A stretch of 24,987 nt of DNA, taken from contig DACG01000007.1 in the NCBI GenBank assembly GCA_002494725.1, positions 1-24,987 of the forward strand, in the 5' to 3' direction. A program made the translations under genes and the position numbers. The notes beneath the pieces were generated by a model. That model made no database searches. It saw only the letters and a list, made by a program, of their open reading frames with translations, and was not told the DNA's origin. The stretch is from Geoglobus sp. UBA235. GTDB lineage: Archaea > Halobacteriota > Archaeoglobi > Archaeoglobales > Archaeoglobaceae. This document shows positions 14,057 to 22,980 of the stretch, piece after piece. The number at the start of each line of letters is the position of its first letter. Position 1 is the first letter of the stretch.

Positions 14057-15283
14057 ATGGAGGTGAGCCTTGGAGAGCTTGTAAAAAAGATTTTTGATGG
14101 CTCAAAAAAAGCAGAGAAAATCGTATCGAAATACGCCTGCAGAACGCCAGTTGAGTACAGTGAAATGCTAAGCAAGCTAACTGACAGAGAAGTTTATCTG
14201 AAGCTTGAAAATCTTCAAAAAACCGGAAGCTTCAAAATAAGGGGGGCACTTTACAAGATAAGCAGGGTAAGGGACAGGGTGAATGGTGTTGTCACCGCAT
14301 CAGCCGGAAATCATGCCCAGGGAGTTGCCTTTGCCTCTTCGGTTTTTAAAATCCCATGTGTTGTGGTGATGCCCGAAAATGCCACAATTACCAAGGTGGA
14401 GTCCACAAGAAACTACGGTGCAGAGGTGATTCTCCATGGGAGAATATATGACGATGCTGAGAGGAGGGCACTTGAAATCTCGGAAGAGAGAGGGTACATG
14501 CTGATCCACCCCTTTGATGACCCAGACATCATTTCAGGCCAGGGAACAATTGCCCTGGAAATGGCTGAGCAGATTGAGGATGCTGATGCTGTTATCGTGC
14601 CTGTTGGCGGAGGAGGATTGATTTCCGGAATATCTGCTGTCATGAAATCCGTAAATCCAGATGTTGAGATTATCGGTGTTGAGCCCGAAAATGCTCCGAA
14701 GTTTGCAGAGTCGATAAAAGCAGGAGAGATTCTGAGTGTTGAGACTAGACCAACAATAGCAGATGGTCTCGTTACAAAAAAGCCCGGAAAGCTTACATTC
14801 AGAATTGTGAGAGAGCTTGTTGACCGCATTGTTACCGTGAGCGAGGATGAGATCGCCAAAGCCATACACTTTCTTCTTGAAAAGGAAAAGATCCTTGCTG
14901 AGGGGGCTGGAGCGGTGGGAGTTGCAGCACTTCTGGGAAACAGGGTTGATGTTAATGGAAAGAAGGTCGCTATAGTTGTATCCGGAGGTAATATAGATCT
15001 GACAGCAATATACAGACTTATAATCCGTGCTCTTGCCAATTCAGGCAGGCTTGCAGTGATACAGGGTTATGTCCCTGACTCTCCCGGAAATCTGAGCGAT
15101 GTCACCGGAATAATTGCAAGGTACAGGGGAAACATTATTGATGTTTCTCACCACAGAGAAGATTTGAAGGCTCCTGCATGGCATACAGCACTCCAGATTG
15201 TTTTTGAAGTGGAATCATCAGAGGTTGTAACAAAAATACTTGAGGAGCTGAAGGCTAAGGGGTATCACTTTGAGAGAGTTTAA
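14057..15283 (+). CDS. ilvA: Threonine ammonia-lyase (threonine dehydratase)
   Basis: PLP enzyme converting threonine to 2-oxobutanoate and ammonia, the entry to isoleucine synthesis or a route of threonine breakdown. The PLP lysine is K60 in TGSFKIRGA; ASAGNHAQG (81-89) and VGGGGLISG (183-191) bind substrate and the cofactor phosphate; SGGN near the C-terminal part of the catalytic domain completes the fold type II core. A C-terminal ACT domain (from about residue 330, LAVIQGYVPDSPGNLSDVTGIIA) suggests allosteric control by an amino acid. At 408 residues it is of the short single-ACT type rather than the two-ACT biosynthetic enzyme of E. coli. GAGGTG about six bases before the ATG is a good ribosome site. 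Serine could also be a substrate. Confidence 0.94.
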   Translation: MEVSLGELVKKIFDGSKKAEKIVSKYACRTPVEYSEMLSKLTDREVYLKLENLQKTGSFKIRGALYKISRVRDRVNGVVTASAGNHAQGVAFASSVFKIPCVVVMPENATITKVESTRNYGAEVILHGRIYDDAERRALEISEERGYMLIHPFDDPDIISGQGTIALEMAEQIEDADAVIVPVGGGGLISGISAVMKSVNPDVEIIGVEPENAPKFAESIKAGEILSVETRPTIADGLVTKKPGKLTFRIVRELVDRIVTVSEDEIAKAIHFLLEKEKILAEGAGAVGVAALLGNRVDVNGKKVAIVVSGGNIDLTAIYRLIIRALANSGRLAVIQGYVPDSPGNLSDVTGIIARYRGNIIDVSHHREDLKAPAWHTALQIVFEVESSEVVTKILEELKAKGYHFERV

Positions 15284-15315
15284 TTTACAGTAGATGAAGA
15301 GAACTGCTGGAATAG

Positions 15316-15324
15316 TTTTTTAAA
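15316..15324 (+). promoter_or_regulatory. TATA-like box of ccmC
   Basis: TTTTTTAAA centred about 25 bases before the ATG at 15346, fitting a separate leaderless transcript for the ccmC-ccmD pair. Confidence 0.4.
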
Positions 15325-15345
15325 CCTGATGAAGCAATACAGCAC

Positions 15346-15984
15346 ATGCAGAAAGAGGGGGCTGTTGCAGTTATTGCCAGTGCAATGTTTCTGTTTGCAG
15401 TTTACAATGCCGTAACACTCCCACCATCACCATCAGATCAGCTCAGGGATAACTACAGGATAATTTTCTTCCATCTTCCCTCAGCAATATCCTCTTTTGT
15501 TGCGTTCACAGTAACACTTGTCTCATCGATACTGTATCTGACAAAAGGAGACTTCATGTACGATCTGATTTCGAAGAACTCAGCCAAGGGCGGGTTTTTC
15601 CTTATCACCGGAGCATTAATCAGCGGAAGTATCTGGGCAAATGTGGCCTGGGGCGCATACTGGAACTGGGACCCGAGACAGACAACTGTTCTGATTTTAT
15701 GGTTCGTCTATGCTGCTTATTTTGCACTGAGGGAGAGTATTGATGCCCCTGCAGACAGGGCAAGGGTTTCATCAATTTACGCAATTTTTGCCTACGTTAC
15801 AATTCCTCTTGCATACATATCAACAAAAATCTTCTTTTCTCTCCATCCCCAGATCGAGAGCATCGACATAGAGATCGGTATGCCACTTGGCATTGGCATT
15901 CTTTCATTCATTCTGCTGCTCTATGCATATGTCTCTGTGAATTGCAGGCTTGACAGGATTGAGGAGGTGGTGCTGAGTGAGTGA
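15346..15984 (+). CDS. ccmC: CcmC-like heme handling protein of cytochrome c maturation
   Basis: A 212-residue integral membrane protein with about six hydrophobic segments. The tryptophan-rich heme-handling motif is WGAYWNWDPRQT (102-113), matching the WGxxWxWDxR core of CcmC. The two flanking external histidines expected to hold heme are H43 (FFHLPSA) and H167 (FSLHPQ). In bacteria CcmC loads heme on the chaperone CcmE; archaea have CcmC and CcmF with a variant CcmE. It is too short to be CcmF. Hence it supplies heme for c-type cytochromes such as the pentaheme protein upstream. The end of the gene carries a GGAGGTG that serves the overlapping small gene. Confidence 0.93.
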   Translation: MQKEGAVAVIASAMFLFAVYNAVTLPPSPSDQLRDNYRIIFFHLPSAISSFVAFTVTLVSSILYLTKGDFMYDLISKNSAKGGFFLITGALISGSIWANVAWGAYWNWDPRQTTVLILWFVYAAYFALRESIDAPADRARVSSIYAIFAYVTIPLAYISTKIFFSLHPQIESIDIEIGMPLGIGILSFILLLYAYVSVNCRLDRIEEVVLSE

Positions 15985-16090
15985 TTTTATGGCCGTGTTT
16001 CTGGCCTCAGGTGCCGTGATGCTGGTTGTTCTGGTGATGTTTCTCCTCACTCTGAAGAAGGTTATGGAGCTGGAAAGGAGAATTGAATGA
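15977..16090 (+). CDS. ccmD: CcmD-like single-span membrane protein
   Basis: A 37-residue ORF overlapping the last eight bases of ccmC. GTG at 15977 is preceded by GGAGGTG (15963-15969) at an ideal seven-base gap; an internal ATG lies at 15989. The protein has a short N-terminal tail, one hydrophobic span (about residues 5-24: MAVFLASGAVMLVVLVMFLL) and a charged C-terminus (KKVMELERRIE). This is the layout of CcmD, the small protein that works with CcmC in heme release to CcmE; its position straight after ccmC is also the usual one. Homology in so short a protein cannot be proven by eye, so the name rests on position and architecture. Confidence 0.65.
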   Translation: MSDFMAVFLASGAVMLVVLVMFLLTLKKVMELERRIE

Positions 16091-16440
16091 CAGAGGGATT
16101 GAAAACGGTTTCCTGTAGCTCCCATAAAAAATCCAGCACCCCCTCCATGAAAGGTTCGGGAAGTTGAGAGAGAGGTATTTGGTAGATTTTACATATCGGG
16201 GGGAGACCAGTCATTAAAGTACAATATCTCCACACCACAGCAAACCATTGTTCACCGAATTGTGCCCTATGAATCCAAATTAAAGCGAAACATCCCTCAC
16301 CAGCAATAAAGCAAATCAAACATACTTCCTCCAAAGACCAAAAGATGCTGTTTCAGATCGTAACAACATATACTTGTTCATCACTCCGAAGTTTATTCTT
16401 CAGATCACATTTTTAAACTCCTCTTTTTATACCCCACCTC
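16091..16440. other. Intergenic region between ccmD and tgtA
   Basis: About 350 bases with no gene I can support. A minus-strand open frame (16062-16334, 90 residues) overlaps ccmD, lacks a ribosome site and has no recognisable domain. The right end is the tgtA promoter. A/T-rich, no clear repeats or RNA gene seen. Confidence 0.4.
16410..16417 (+). promoter_or_regulatory. TATA-like box of the tgtA-arcS-tldD-tldE cluster
   Basis: TTTTTAAA at 24-31 bases before the ATG at 16441, which suits a leaderless transcript. A second A/T box (CTTTTTATACC, about 16422-16432) is too near the ATG to serve this start. Confidence 0.45.
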
Positions 16441-17871
16441 ATGGCATTTGAAATTATATCCAAAGATGTTGTGGGGAGGGTTGGCAGACTTCACACTCCC
16501 CATGGCACAGTTGAGACTCCTGCCCTCATGCCAGTTATAAATCCAAACATTGATTTTATTCCACCATCTCAAATGAGGAAATATGGAGCTGAGATTCTGA
16601 TAACCAACTCATACATAATTTACAGAACGAAAAAACTCAGAGAAAGAGCCCTGAAAAAAGGATTGCACGGACTTCTTGAAGTGGATATGCCCATCATGAC
16701 AGACAGCGGTAGCTTCCAGCTCATGGTTTACGGTGAGGTGGAGATAGGCAACAGGGAGATTGTATCATTTCAGAATGAGATTGGAAGCGACATAGTCACG
16801 CCCCTTGACATTCCAACACCTCCGGATGCCAGCCACGAGACTGCATTGAATGACCTCATCGAAACTCTGAAAAGAGAGAGAGAGGCTGAAGAGATTCACA
16901 AAAGCTATTCAAAGAGAAATCTACTCTCCATTCCAATTCAGGGATCAACACACCTTGATTTGAGGATGAAATCTGCCGAGGAGGCAGGTAGAATTGATGG
17001 AGATGTTTTTGCGATTGGTGCCGTTGTGCCCCTGCTTGACACATACAGATTTTCGGATGTTGCCAGAATCGTTCTTACTGTGAAGTCCGTAATTTCTCCG
17101 GCCAAGCCGGTTCATCTTTTTGGGGCCGGACATCCAATGATCTTCGCTCTTTACGCTGCAATGGGCATTGATCTATTTGACTCTGCTGCCTATGCTCTGT
17201 TTGCCAAGGATGACAGGTACCTCACCCCAAACGGGACTTTAAAGCTTGAGGAGATTCAGTATTTCCCCTGCTCATGTCCTGTCTGCTTAGATTACACACC
17301 GGAGGAGATGAGAAGACTTCCAAAAAATGAACGGGCCCGCCTGATTGCCGAACACAATCTGTATGCAAGCTTTGAGGAGATAAGGAGAGTGAAGCAGGCA
17401 ATAAAAAGCAATGAGCTTTTTGAGCTGGTGGAGATGAGAATAAGAGCCCACCCCTACCTGATACAGGCATGGAGAGAGATAGGGAACTACATGGAATTGC
17501 TTGAAAAGCACGATCCCTCGGCAAAAAAGATATTCTTTTACCTTGGGAAAGAGAGTCTGTACAGGCCCGCTGTAAGGAGGCATCAGCAGAAAGTTCTCAA
17601 TGTAGGTCTGGACAGGGACGAAATCACAATATCCTCAGACCCGGGCGTCAAGGCAGACTTCTACCTCAGGCCCGTTTTTGGTGTTGTGCCTGCAGAGCTG
17701 ATGGAGAGCTACCCGGCAGGTCATGCTGAAATTTACCACGACGTTGAGGATGAGGCGTATATCACAGCAATTGAAGGACTGAAGGCGTTCCTGGAAAAGC
17801 ACAGAGACAGGAAAATAAAGCTCATACTTGATGAAAAATGGAGGAGATTCATGGATGAGGTTCAGGATTGA
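16441..17871 (+). CDS. tgtA: Archaeosine tRNA-guanine transglycosylase (catalytic)
   Basis: Replaces guanine-15 in the D-loop of archaeal tRNAs with preQ0, the first tRNA-level step of archaeosine formation. The TGT barrel is plain: LHTPHGTVETPALMPV at the start, TDSGSFQ (general-acid D88), VVPLLDTYRF, GIDLFDSAAYALFA (nucleophile D247), and a zinc site C277, C279, C282 and H305. Length 476 is shorter than the roughly 580-residue full-length archaeal enzyme, which ends in a PUA domain; the PUA-like function may be supplied by the next gene's C-terminus. Leaderless start at the ATG with TTTTTAAA 24-31 bases upstream. It overlaps arcS, the next enzyme in the pathway, by 17 bases. Confidence 0.97.
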   Translation: MAFEIISKDVVGRVGRLHTPHGTVETPALMPVINPNIDFIPPSQMRKYGAEILITNSYIIYRTKKLRERALKKGLHGLLEVDMPIMTDSGSFQLMVYGEVEIGNREIVSFQNEIGSDIVTPLDIPTPPDASHETALNDLIETLKREREAEEIHKSYSKRNLLSIPIQGSTHLDLRMKSAEEAGRIDGDVFAIGAVVPLLDTYRFSDVARIVLTVKSVISPAKPVHLFGAGHPMIFALYAAMGIDLFDSAAYALFAKDDRYLTPNGTLKLEEIQYFPCSCPVCLDYTPEEMRRLPKNERARLIAEHNLYASFEEIRRVKQAIKSNELFELVEMRIRAHPYLIQAWREIGNYMELLEKHDPSAKKIFFYLGKESLYRPAVRRHQQKVLNVGLDRDEITISSDPGVKADFYLRPVFGVVPAELMESYPAGHAEIYHDVEDEAYITAIEGLKAFLEKHRDRKIKLILDEKWRRFMDEVQD

Positions 17872-19423
17872 GATGCAGGATGGCTTTGCAAGAACAGGAA
17901 AAATTGAGGAGGTGAAAACGCCACACCTCATAGACCTTAGAAACAGTCAGGAAGTTGAATTTTTTAAAGATATATCAGAAAGAAAGATCCCTGACACTGC
18001 CGAGAGACTATTCCCAGAAGCTCCGGAAATCTTCAAAAAAGAGGGGGTTGTTAAAAAAACCATACTAAAGGGCACCTATCCAAAAGAGTTTGTTAAGCTG
18101 TTGATCGGCAAGAGAGATGACTTCAGATACCCCCGCTATATACCATCAATTGCAACCCCTCAAAACCTTTCACTTCTTCTTTACGTCGGAGCAGATGTTG
18201 TTGACAATGCCTCCGCCCTTTCAAAGGCACATGAAGGAATTTATCTGACTGAAGTTGGTGAATTCGTGCTTCAGGGTCTCAGGGAGCTTCCATGCTCATG
18301 TCCCGCATGCCTGAGCAGAGATTGCTACAGAAGTGAGTACGACTTTCTTGCCGACCACAACACCCATGCCATTGAAAGAGAGCTTGCTCTGGCTGTAAAG
18401 ATGCTTGAATCCGGAAGGCTTAGGGAGCTTGTTGAGGTCAGAGTGAAGTCTGACCCCCAGCTTACATCCATCCTGAGGCTTATCGACAATGAGGTGAAAG
18501 GGTCTGCTTTTTTCCCGAGATTCAGAAGGTCGGTGATGTTTCCTACCTCTGAAGACTCGGCAAACCGACCTGAAGTTGAGTACTACTTCAAAAAACTGGT
18601 TGAATCATACGCCCCTGCATCCCACATCTGTCTCCTCATTCCCTGCTCTGCCAGAAAACCCTACATGACCTCCAAAAGCCACAGAACCCTTAGGTTAAAA
18701 CTGGGAAAAGCAGTTAGAGGGGTCAATGAGATAATAATTTCCTCCCCATTTATCTCTCCGAGAGAGCTTGAGCTCATCTACCCAATATCCTTCTACGACA
18801 CTCCCACAACAGGAGTGTGGTCTGAATGGGAAATTGAGTTTGTTGCATCAAAACTATCCACACTGTTGGAGAGGTTCGAGAGAGTCTATGCCCATCTTCA
18901 CGGCGGTTACAGAGAGGTTGCTGAAAGGGCTAGCAGGATTGCTGGAGTTGATGTTGAATTTGTTGATGACATCGGTGAACTTAAAAGAAAGCTTGAGAAT
19001 GAGGAAAAGCGTGATTTTGATCTGTATCACGAGATGTTCAGGCACATGATGAGATACCAGTTTGACATGGAATTTGAAATTGACAGAATTAAGGGAAGGT
19101 ATCCCAACCTTGAATTTTTTAAAGGTGAAAGGGTGGCGAGAGTGGACACGAGATACGGAAATCTGGATGTATATGGGGAGCTTGCAATTCACTTGAAAGA
19201 GAACAGGATTTTCTCTGTTGAAATTGAGGAGTTTGATGTTAAGGGAACCATATTCTCGGTGGGGGTGAGAAGGGCATCCGAGAATATAAGGCCCAATGAT
19301 GTTGTTGTTTATCACAACTCAAACACGGTTGGGGTTGGAAGGGCACTGATTCCAGGAGAGCTCATGGGGGATGTTGACGGGAAAGCAATTGAGTCGAGAA
19401 GAAAGGTTATATCCAAGAACTGA
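17855..19423 (+). CDS. arcS: Archaeosine synthase ArcS (TgtA-like with PUA domain)
   Basis: Acts after TgtA, converting preQ0 in tRNA position 15 towards archaeosine. It resembles TgtA (zinc-type PCSCPACLSRDCY at 146-158, LADHNTHAIE) but lacks TGT catalytic aspartates, and holds the ArcS signature PC-x3-KPY-x2-S-x2-H, seen as PCSARKPYMTSKSH at 263-276. The C-terminal NDVVVYHNSNTVGVGRALIPG segment is a PUA domain for tRNA binding. Length 522 residues. The ATG at 17855 (MRFRIE) is chosen, with GGAGGAG about ten bases upstream; the open frame begins earlier inside tgtA. In some archaea ArcS attaches lysine and the radical SAM protein RaSEA completes the reaction; no RaSEA gene is in this window. 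Confidence 0.95.
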   Translation: MRFRIEMQDGFARTGKIEEVKTPHLIDLRNSQEVEFFKDISERKIPDTAERLFPEAPEIFKKEGVVKKTILKGTYPKEFVKLLIGKRDDFRYPRYIPSIATPQNLSLLLYVGADVVDNASALSKAHEGIYLTEVGEFVLQGLRELPCSCPACLSRDCYRSEYDFLADHNTHAIERELALAVKMLESGRLRELVEVRVKSDPQLTSILRLIDNEVKGSAFFPRFRRSVMFPTSEDSANRPEVEYYFKKLVESYAPASHICLLIPCSARKPYMTSKSHRTLRLKLGKAVRGVNEIIISSPFISPRELELIYPISFYDTPTTGVWSEWEIEFVASKLSTLLERFERVYAHLHGGYREVAERASRIAGVDVEFVDDIGELKRKLENEEKRDFDLYHEMFRHMMRYQFDMEFEIDRIKGRYPNLEFFKGERVARVDTRYGNLDVYGELAIHLKENRIFSVEIEEFDVKGTIFSVGVRRASENIRPNDVVVYHNSNTVGVGRALIPGELMGDVDGKAIESRRKVISKN

Positions 19424-19434
19424 AATGCAGGAAC

Positions 19435-20712
19435 ATGTATTATGAAATCAGAGAGGTTGAGTCCTACACACTTCAGCTCTCCTTGGAGAACGGAAAATTT
19501 GAGAAACCGAGACTCTCCAGATTTTCGGGAAAATCCTTCAGGGTTTTGAAAAACGGGTTCTGGGGATATGTGGCTGGAGACTACAGCGTAAAAGAGGGGC
19601 TTGAAAGGGCCGAAAGGCTTGCGATTCATGAGGGAAATTCCGAGATAGATGACTGTCCTTTCAATGGAAAGGTCGTATTCAGAGCAGAGAAGGATTTTGA
19701 GGACGTCGATCTTGAGGAGAAGGTTCAGCTTCTCAGAGATGTGGATGAAAGGCTCAAAAGAGAGGGTGTGGTAAGCAGAAGAGTTGTTTACATCGAGTCT
19801 CTGAAGAGAGTCAGAATTGAAAATTCATCCGGAGGTGAGGTGTTCTGCCAGGTTCCGAGGTGCGGAGCTGTCCTTCAGGCATTTGCAAAGGGAAAGTCAC
19901 TTCAGTTTTACTCGGAGAGACACATGAAGGCAGGGGGATATGAAATAGCCCTTTCTGCACTCAATTCTGCCGAAAAGGTTAGTGAGATTGCGGTAAGACT
20001 GTCAAACGCAGATCCGCCACCATCTGGAAGGATGAATGTTATAATGAACCCCTCACTCACAGGCGTGTTCATTCACGAGGCCTTTGGACATGCGGCTGAA
20101 GCGGATCATGTTCTCCAGAACTCATCCGTGCTCAAGGACAGAATTGGCAGTACTGTGGCTGAGGAGGGTGTGAATGTTGTTGATGACCCCGCACTTCCTG
20201 AGTTCGGGTACTTTCCCTTTGATGACGAGGGCTACAGGGCTGAGAAAAAGATGATAATCGAGAATGGTGTTCTGAAAAGCTTCCTGAACTCAAGGGAGAC
20301 TGCAAAAAGAGTCGGTGGTGTGGCTGGAAATGGCAGAGCTGATGGGATTGAGATTCCGATTGTCAGGATGAGCAACACGTACATTGAGGCTGGAGATCAT
20401 TCATTTGATGAGCTCCTTGAAGAGGCGAAAAACGGTGTTGTGCTCTATGGCTCAAGAGGGGGGGAGACCAACCCTGCAACAGGATACTTTCACTTCAATG
20501 CCCAGTACGGATACCTAATTGAGCATGGGGGGATTAAAGACATGATAAGGGATGTTTCGCTTTCCGGCAACACCCTTGAGATTCTGAAAGAGATAAGACT
20601 TGGGAGGGATGTTTCTTTCTCCCCCGGATTTTGCGGAAAAGCCGGGCAGCTTGTACCAGTTTCAGATGGTGGACCTTTTGCACTTGTGAGAGCCTTTGTG
20701 GGGGGAAAATGA
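19435..20712 (+). CDS. tldD: TldD-type metalloprotease subunit
   Basis: Catalytic subunit of the TldD/TldE heterodimer, a zinc protease that degrades small unfolded peptides and, in bacteria, matures some modified peptides. The zinc motif HEAFGH is at 214-219 (HExxxH) and a C-terminal Cys in FSPGFCGKAGQ supplies the third ligand type known from E. coli TldD. The GGxxGNG-like VGGVAGNGRADG segment is also family-typical. It begins 11 bases after arcS, so is probably cotranscribed with it. The ribosome site is weak. Stop TGA overlaps the start of tldE. Confidence 0.95.
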   Translation: MYYEIREVESYTLQLSLENGKFEKPRLSRFSGKSFRVLKNGFWGYVAGDYSVKEGLERAERLAIHEGNSEIDDCPFNGKVVFRAEKDFEDVDLEEKVQLLRDVDERLKREGVVSRRVVYIESLKRVRIENSSGGEVFCQVPRCGAVLQAFAKGKSLQFYSERHMKAGGYEIALSALNSAEKVSEIAVRLSNADPPPSGRMNVIMNPSLTGVFIHEAFGHAAEADHVLQNSSVLKDRIGSTVAEEGVNVVDDPALPEFGYFPFDDEGYRAEKKMIIENGVLKSFLNSRETAKRVGGVAGNGRADGIEIPIVRMSNTYIEAGDHSFDELLEEAKNGVVLYGSRGGETNPATGYFHFNAQYGYLIEHGGIKDMIRDVSLSGNTLEILKEIRLGRDVSFSPGFCGKAGQLVPVSDGGPFALVRAFVGGK

Positions 20713-21902
20713 TGCACATAAATGCAGATGGATGGGAAATTTATGAGGAGAGTGTGAGAAGCAGATACGTATCCATAGAAAACGGAAAGATAAAGATGAT
20801 TGGTGAGAAAAAAGATTCTGGTAAGGCTCTGAGGGTTATAAAAAATGGCAGGACCGCAATGGTTTCTGGAAAAACCATCAGTCATGATCTAATTGATAGA
20901 GCGATTAAAATTGCCAGAATTTCAGAGGAGAGGCTTCAAGAGTTTCCTGAAAGAAAGAGACTGAAGGATGTGAAGGTGTACGGGATAAAGCTTGATGATT
21001 TCGATGAGAATGCAATTGGAGATGCTGGAGAGAGGCTTGAAATTGAAGGGGTTTCTTCAGCTTACTTTTATGTTGAGGAGATTGTGAGAAGGATTGAAAA
21101 CTCAAATGGTGTCGATTACGAGGAGAGGGAGAGCTGTGCTGGAGTTTTCGTTGAGGCTGTTGTTGATGGTGGAAATGCCTACGAATACCAGGAGTCGAGA
21201 AGGTTTGATTTCGAGCCGGAAAAAATTGCTGAAAGAGCAATTGAGCTGGCCAGAATAGACAGCAGAGCTGAGAAAATTGATACTGGAAAGTATTCTGTTA
21301 CTCTGTCACCAATTGCTGTTGATCAGCTCCTCACCTTCTCCCTGTATCCGGCATTTTACACTGAGAACATAAAAAAGGGCAGAAGCTTGCTTTCAGAATT
21401 TATGGGGAAAAGTGTGCTTGGAGATCTGACGATCACAGACGATCCTGAAATCGACTACGGCATAAACTCGTGTTCCTTCGATGATGAGGGGGTTAGAGCT
21501 GAAAAGAAAATTCTTGTTGAGAAAGGAGTTATTAAAGGGGGAATTTCAGATCTCATCCATGCAGACGGCTTTCCCACAGGAAATGGCTTTAGAGAGGATT
21601 ACTCAAGCTACCCGGCAACATCTCCAACAAACATGGTGCTTGATTTTCCGGAGAGGGGCGATGCTGAAGGGATGTACATTCACGCATTCATCGGTGCCCA
21701 CACAGCCAACTATGTGAGCGGAGATTTCAGCCTTGAGCTGATGAACGCAAGTGTTGATGGAAAGGGCATAAAGGGTGCAATGATTTATGGAAACATATAC
21801 GAGTTTTTGAGAAAAATAAGCCATTTTGGAAGGGATGTGAGGCAGACCGGAAACACGATAACCCCTGAGATAGTTTTTGAGGACATTGAGATTAAAATTT
21901 AA
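20709..21902 (+). CDS. tldE: TldE/PmbA-type protease partner subunit
   Basis: Second half of the TldD/TldE protease; same fold as TldD but without HExxxH, as expected of the non-zinc subunit. Typical features include SPIAVDQLL, a segment PEIDYGINSCSFDDEGVRAEKK shared with TldD, FPTGNGFREDYSSYPATSPTNM and the closing GNIYEFLRKISHFG. ATG at 20709 forms a four-base ATGA overlap with the tldD stop; ATG at 20712 is possible. The frame is open upstream in tldD, but that part is a shadow. 397 residues. Probably the last gene of the tgtA-arcS-tldD-tldE transcript. Confidence 0.93.
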   Translation: MMHINADGWEIYEESVRSRYVSIENGKIKMIGEKKDSGKALRVIKNGRTAMVSGKTISHDLIDRAIKIARISEERLQEFPERKRLKDVKVYGIKLDDFDENAIGDAGERLEIEGVSSAYFYVEEIVRRIENSNGVDYEERESCAGVFVEAVVDGGNAYEYQESRRFDFEPEKIAERAIELARIDSRAEKIDTGKYSVTLSPIAVDQLLTFSLYPAFYTENIKKGRSLLSEFMGKSVLGDLTITDDPEIDYGINSCSFDDEGVRAEKKILVEKGVIKGGISDLIHADGFPTGNGFREDYSSYPATSPTNMVLDFPERGDAEGMYIHAFIGAHTANYVSGDFSLELMNASVDGKGIKGAMIYGNIYEFLRKISHFGRDVRQTGNTITPEIVFEDIEIKI

Positions 21903-22098
21903 TCTTTTTATGGGGTTCCATCAACTCACAATCCAATCTCCACTCAAAAATCTTAATATCCAAAACAAACAACTAATTCATCTCCTCTTCTAACAGTACA
22001 TAATAGATATGCTTAAGAGGTTGCCAGGCATTCCGGTGAAGGGAGATCAGAAATGGGAGATATTATCAAAAATAGTAGATAAGCTTTAAATAAGAGAG

Positions 22099-22980
22099 GT
22101 GAAGAAAGTTTTGACAGAAATAAGATAACACCGGTAAATAAAGCAATAGAATTTCTCAAAATCACTATTTTAGCGATGTTCTTCCAGTTGGAGATTCTTA
22201 TGCTGTTATCGAGGTAAATAAACGATATGAAATCAAAAGGTTCTTGAGGATAAAAGACGAAGTAAAACCGAGATCGGTCCACAATTTCACATCAGAATTT
22301 GAATCAGAATAATTTGCAAACTTCATTTTCTCAATTCTTAACGTTAATTCCAAGAGAGGAAAGAATAAGCCATCTCTTCTAATACTGGACTGGATTGATA
22401 TAGATCTTGATCTGAATCCTTTCAGAAAGAGATATTTAAAGAATAAGCCATACAAATGGAGTTATTCAACGAAAAATTTCTTTCTGAGTATGAAAATGAT
22501 GATTTTAACAGATTATAAAACTTTGACATCCCGGTTCTCCCACACACCAACACTCATGAAAGCAGAATTAATCCTCTGATTCTTGAAATGCTTAAGAGGG
22601 AAAAGCTGATCGGGTTTGGAGAGTCAATAACTATGGATGGATGTTTCTACGCCTACAGAAACAATCTGATCGGAATAAGATAGGGTGTGGTGCCACCAAT
22701 AGTTCCAAGTGAGAAATTTGGACTTAACAGGTTTGAAGGGTTGATAAGCTATCCTCTTTTCATGTTTAACTCAAAGAACATTGAAAAGGAGAAAAAGAGG
22801 TATAGTAAGCTTGTAAAGAGGTTATTTGAAGGATTGAAGAAGAACCTTAAGACTTTGAGAAGTATAATAGAGGGGGTTATCAAGTTGGGGAAAGAAGCAT
22901 ACAGCTTAAAGCAATTGCACTGCTATGATTTCGAGCCTGTGAAAAAGAGATGCTTTCTTCTGTTTTGTTGCCAGGAATGA
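22099..22980 (+). pseudogene. Decayed DDE-type transposase gene
   Basis: A transposase can be pieced together from the plus strand despite breaks. Segment one (from about 22210): RYEIKRFLRIKDEVKPRSVH, an in-frame TAA near 22308-22310, then LLILDWIDIDLDLNPFRKRY and NKPYKWSYSTKNFF. A frame change near 22520 leads to FDIPVLPHTNTHESRINPLI, EKLIGFGESITMDG and, after an in-frame TAG at 22681-22683, GVVPPIVPSEKFGLNRFEG and a Lys-rich C-terminus ending at 22980. A further frame change lies near 22205. The D-rich first block, PVLPHTNTHE and the IVPSEKFGLNRFEG block fit IS4/ISNCY-like DDE transposases. I cannot name the IS family or find clean terminal repeats. The gene cannot make a full protein. Confidence 0.75.

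Noticed and set aside
16062..16334. Minus-strand ORF of 90 residues between ccmC and tgtA
   Set aside because: Overlaps the better-supported ccmD-like gene, no ribosome site, no recognisable domain.
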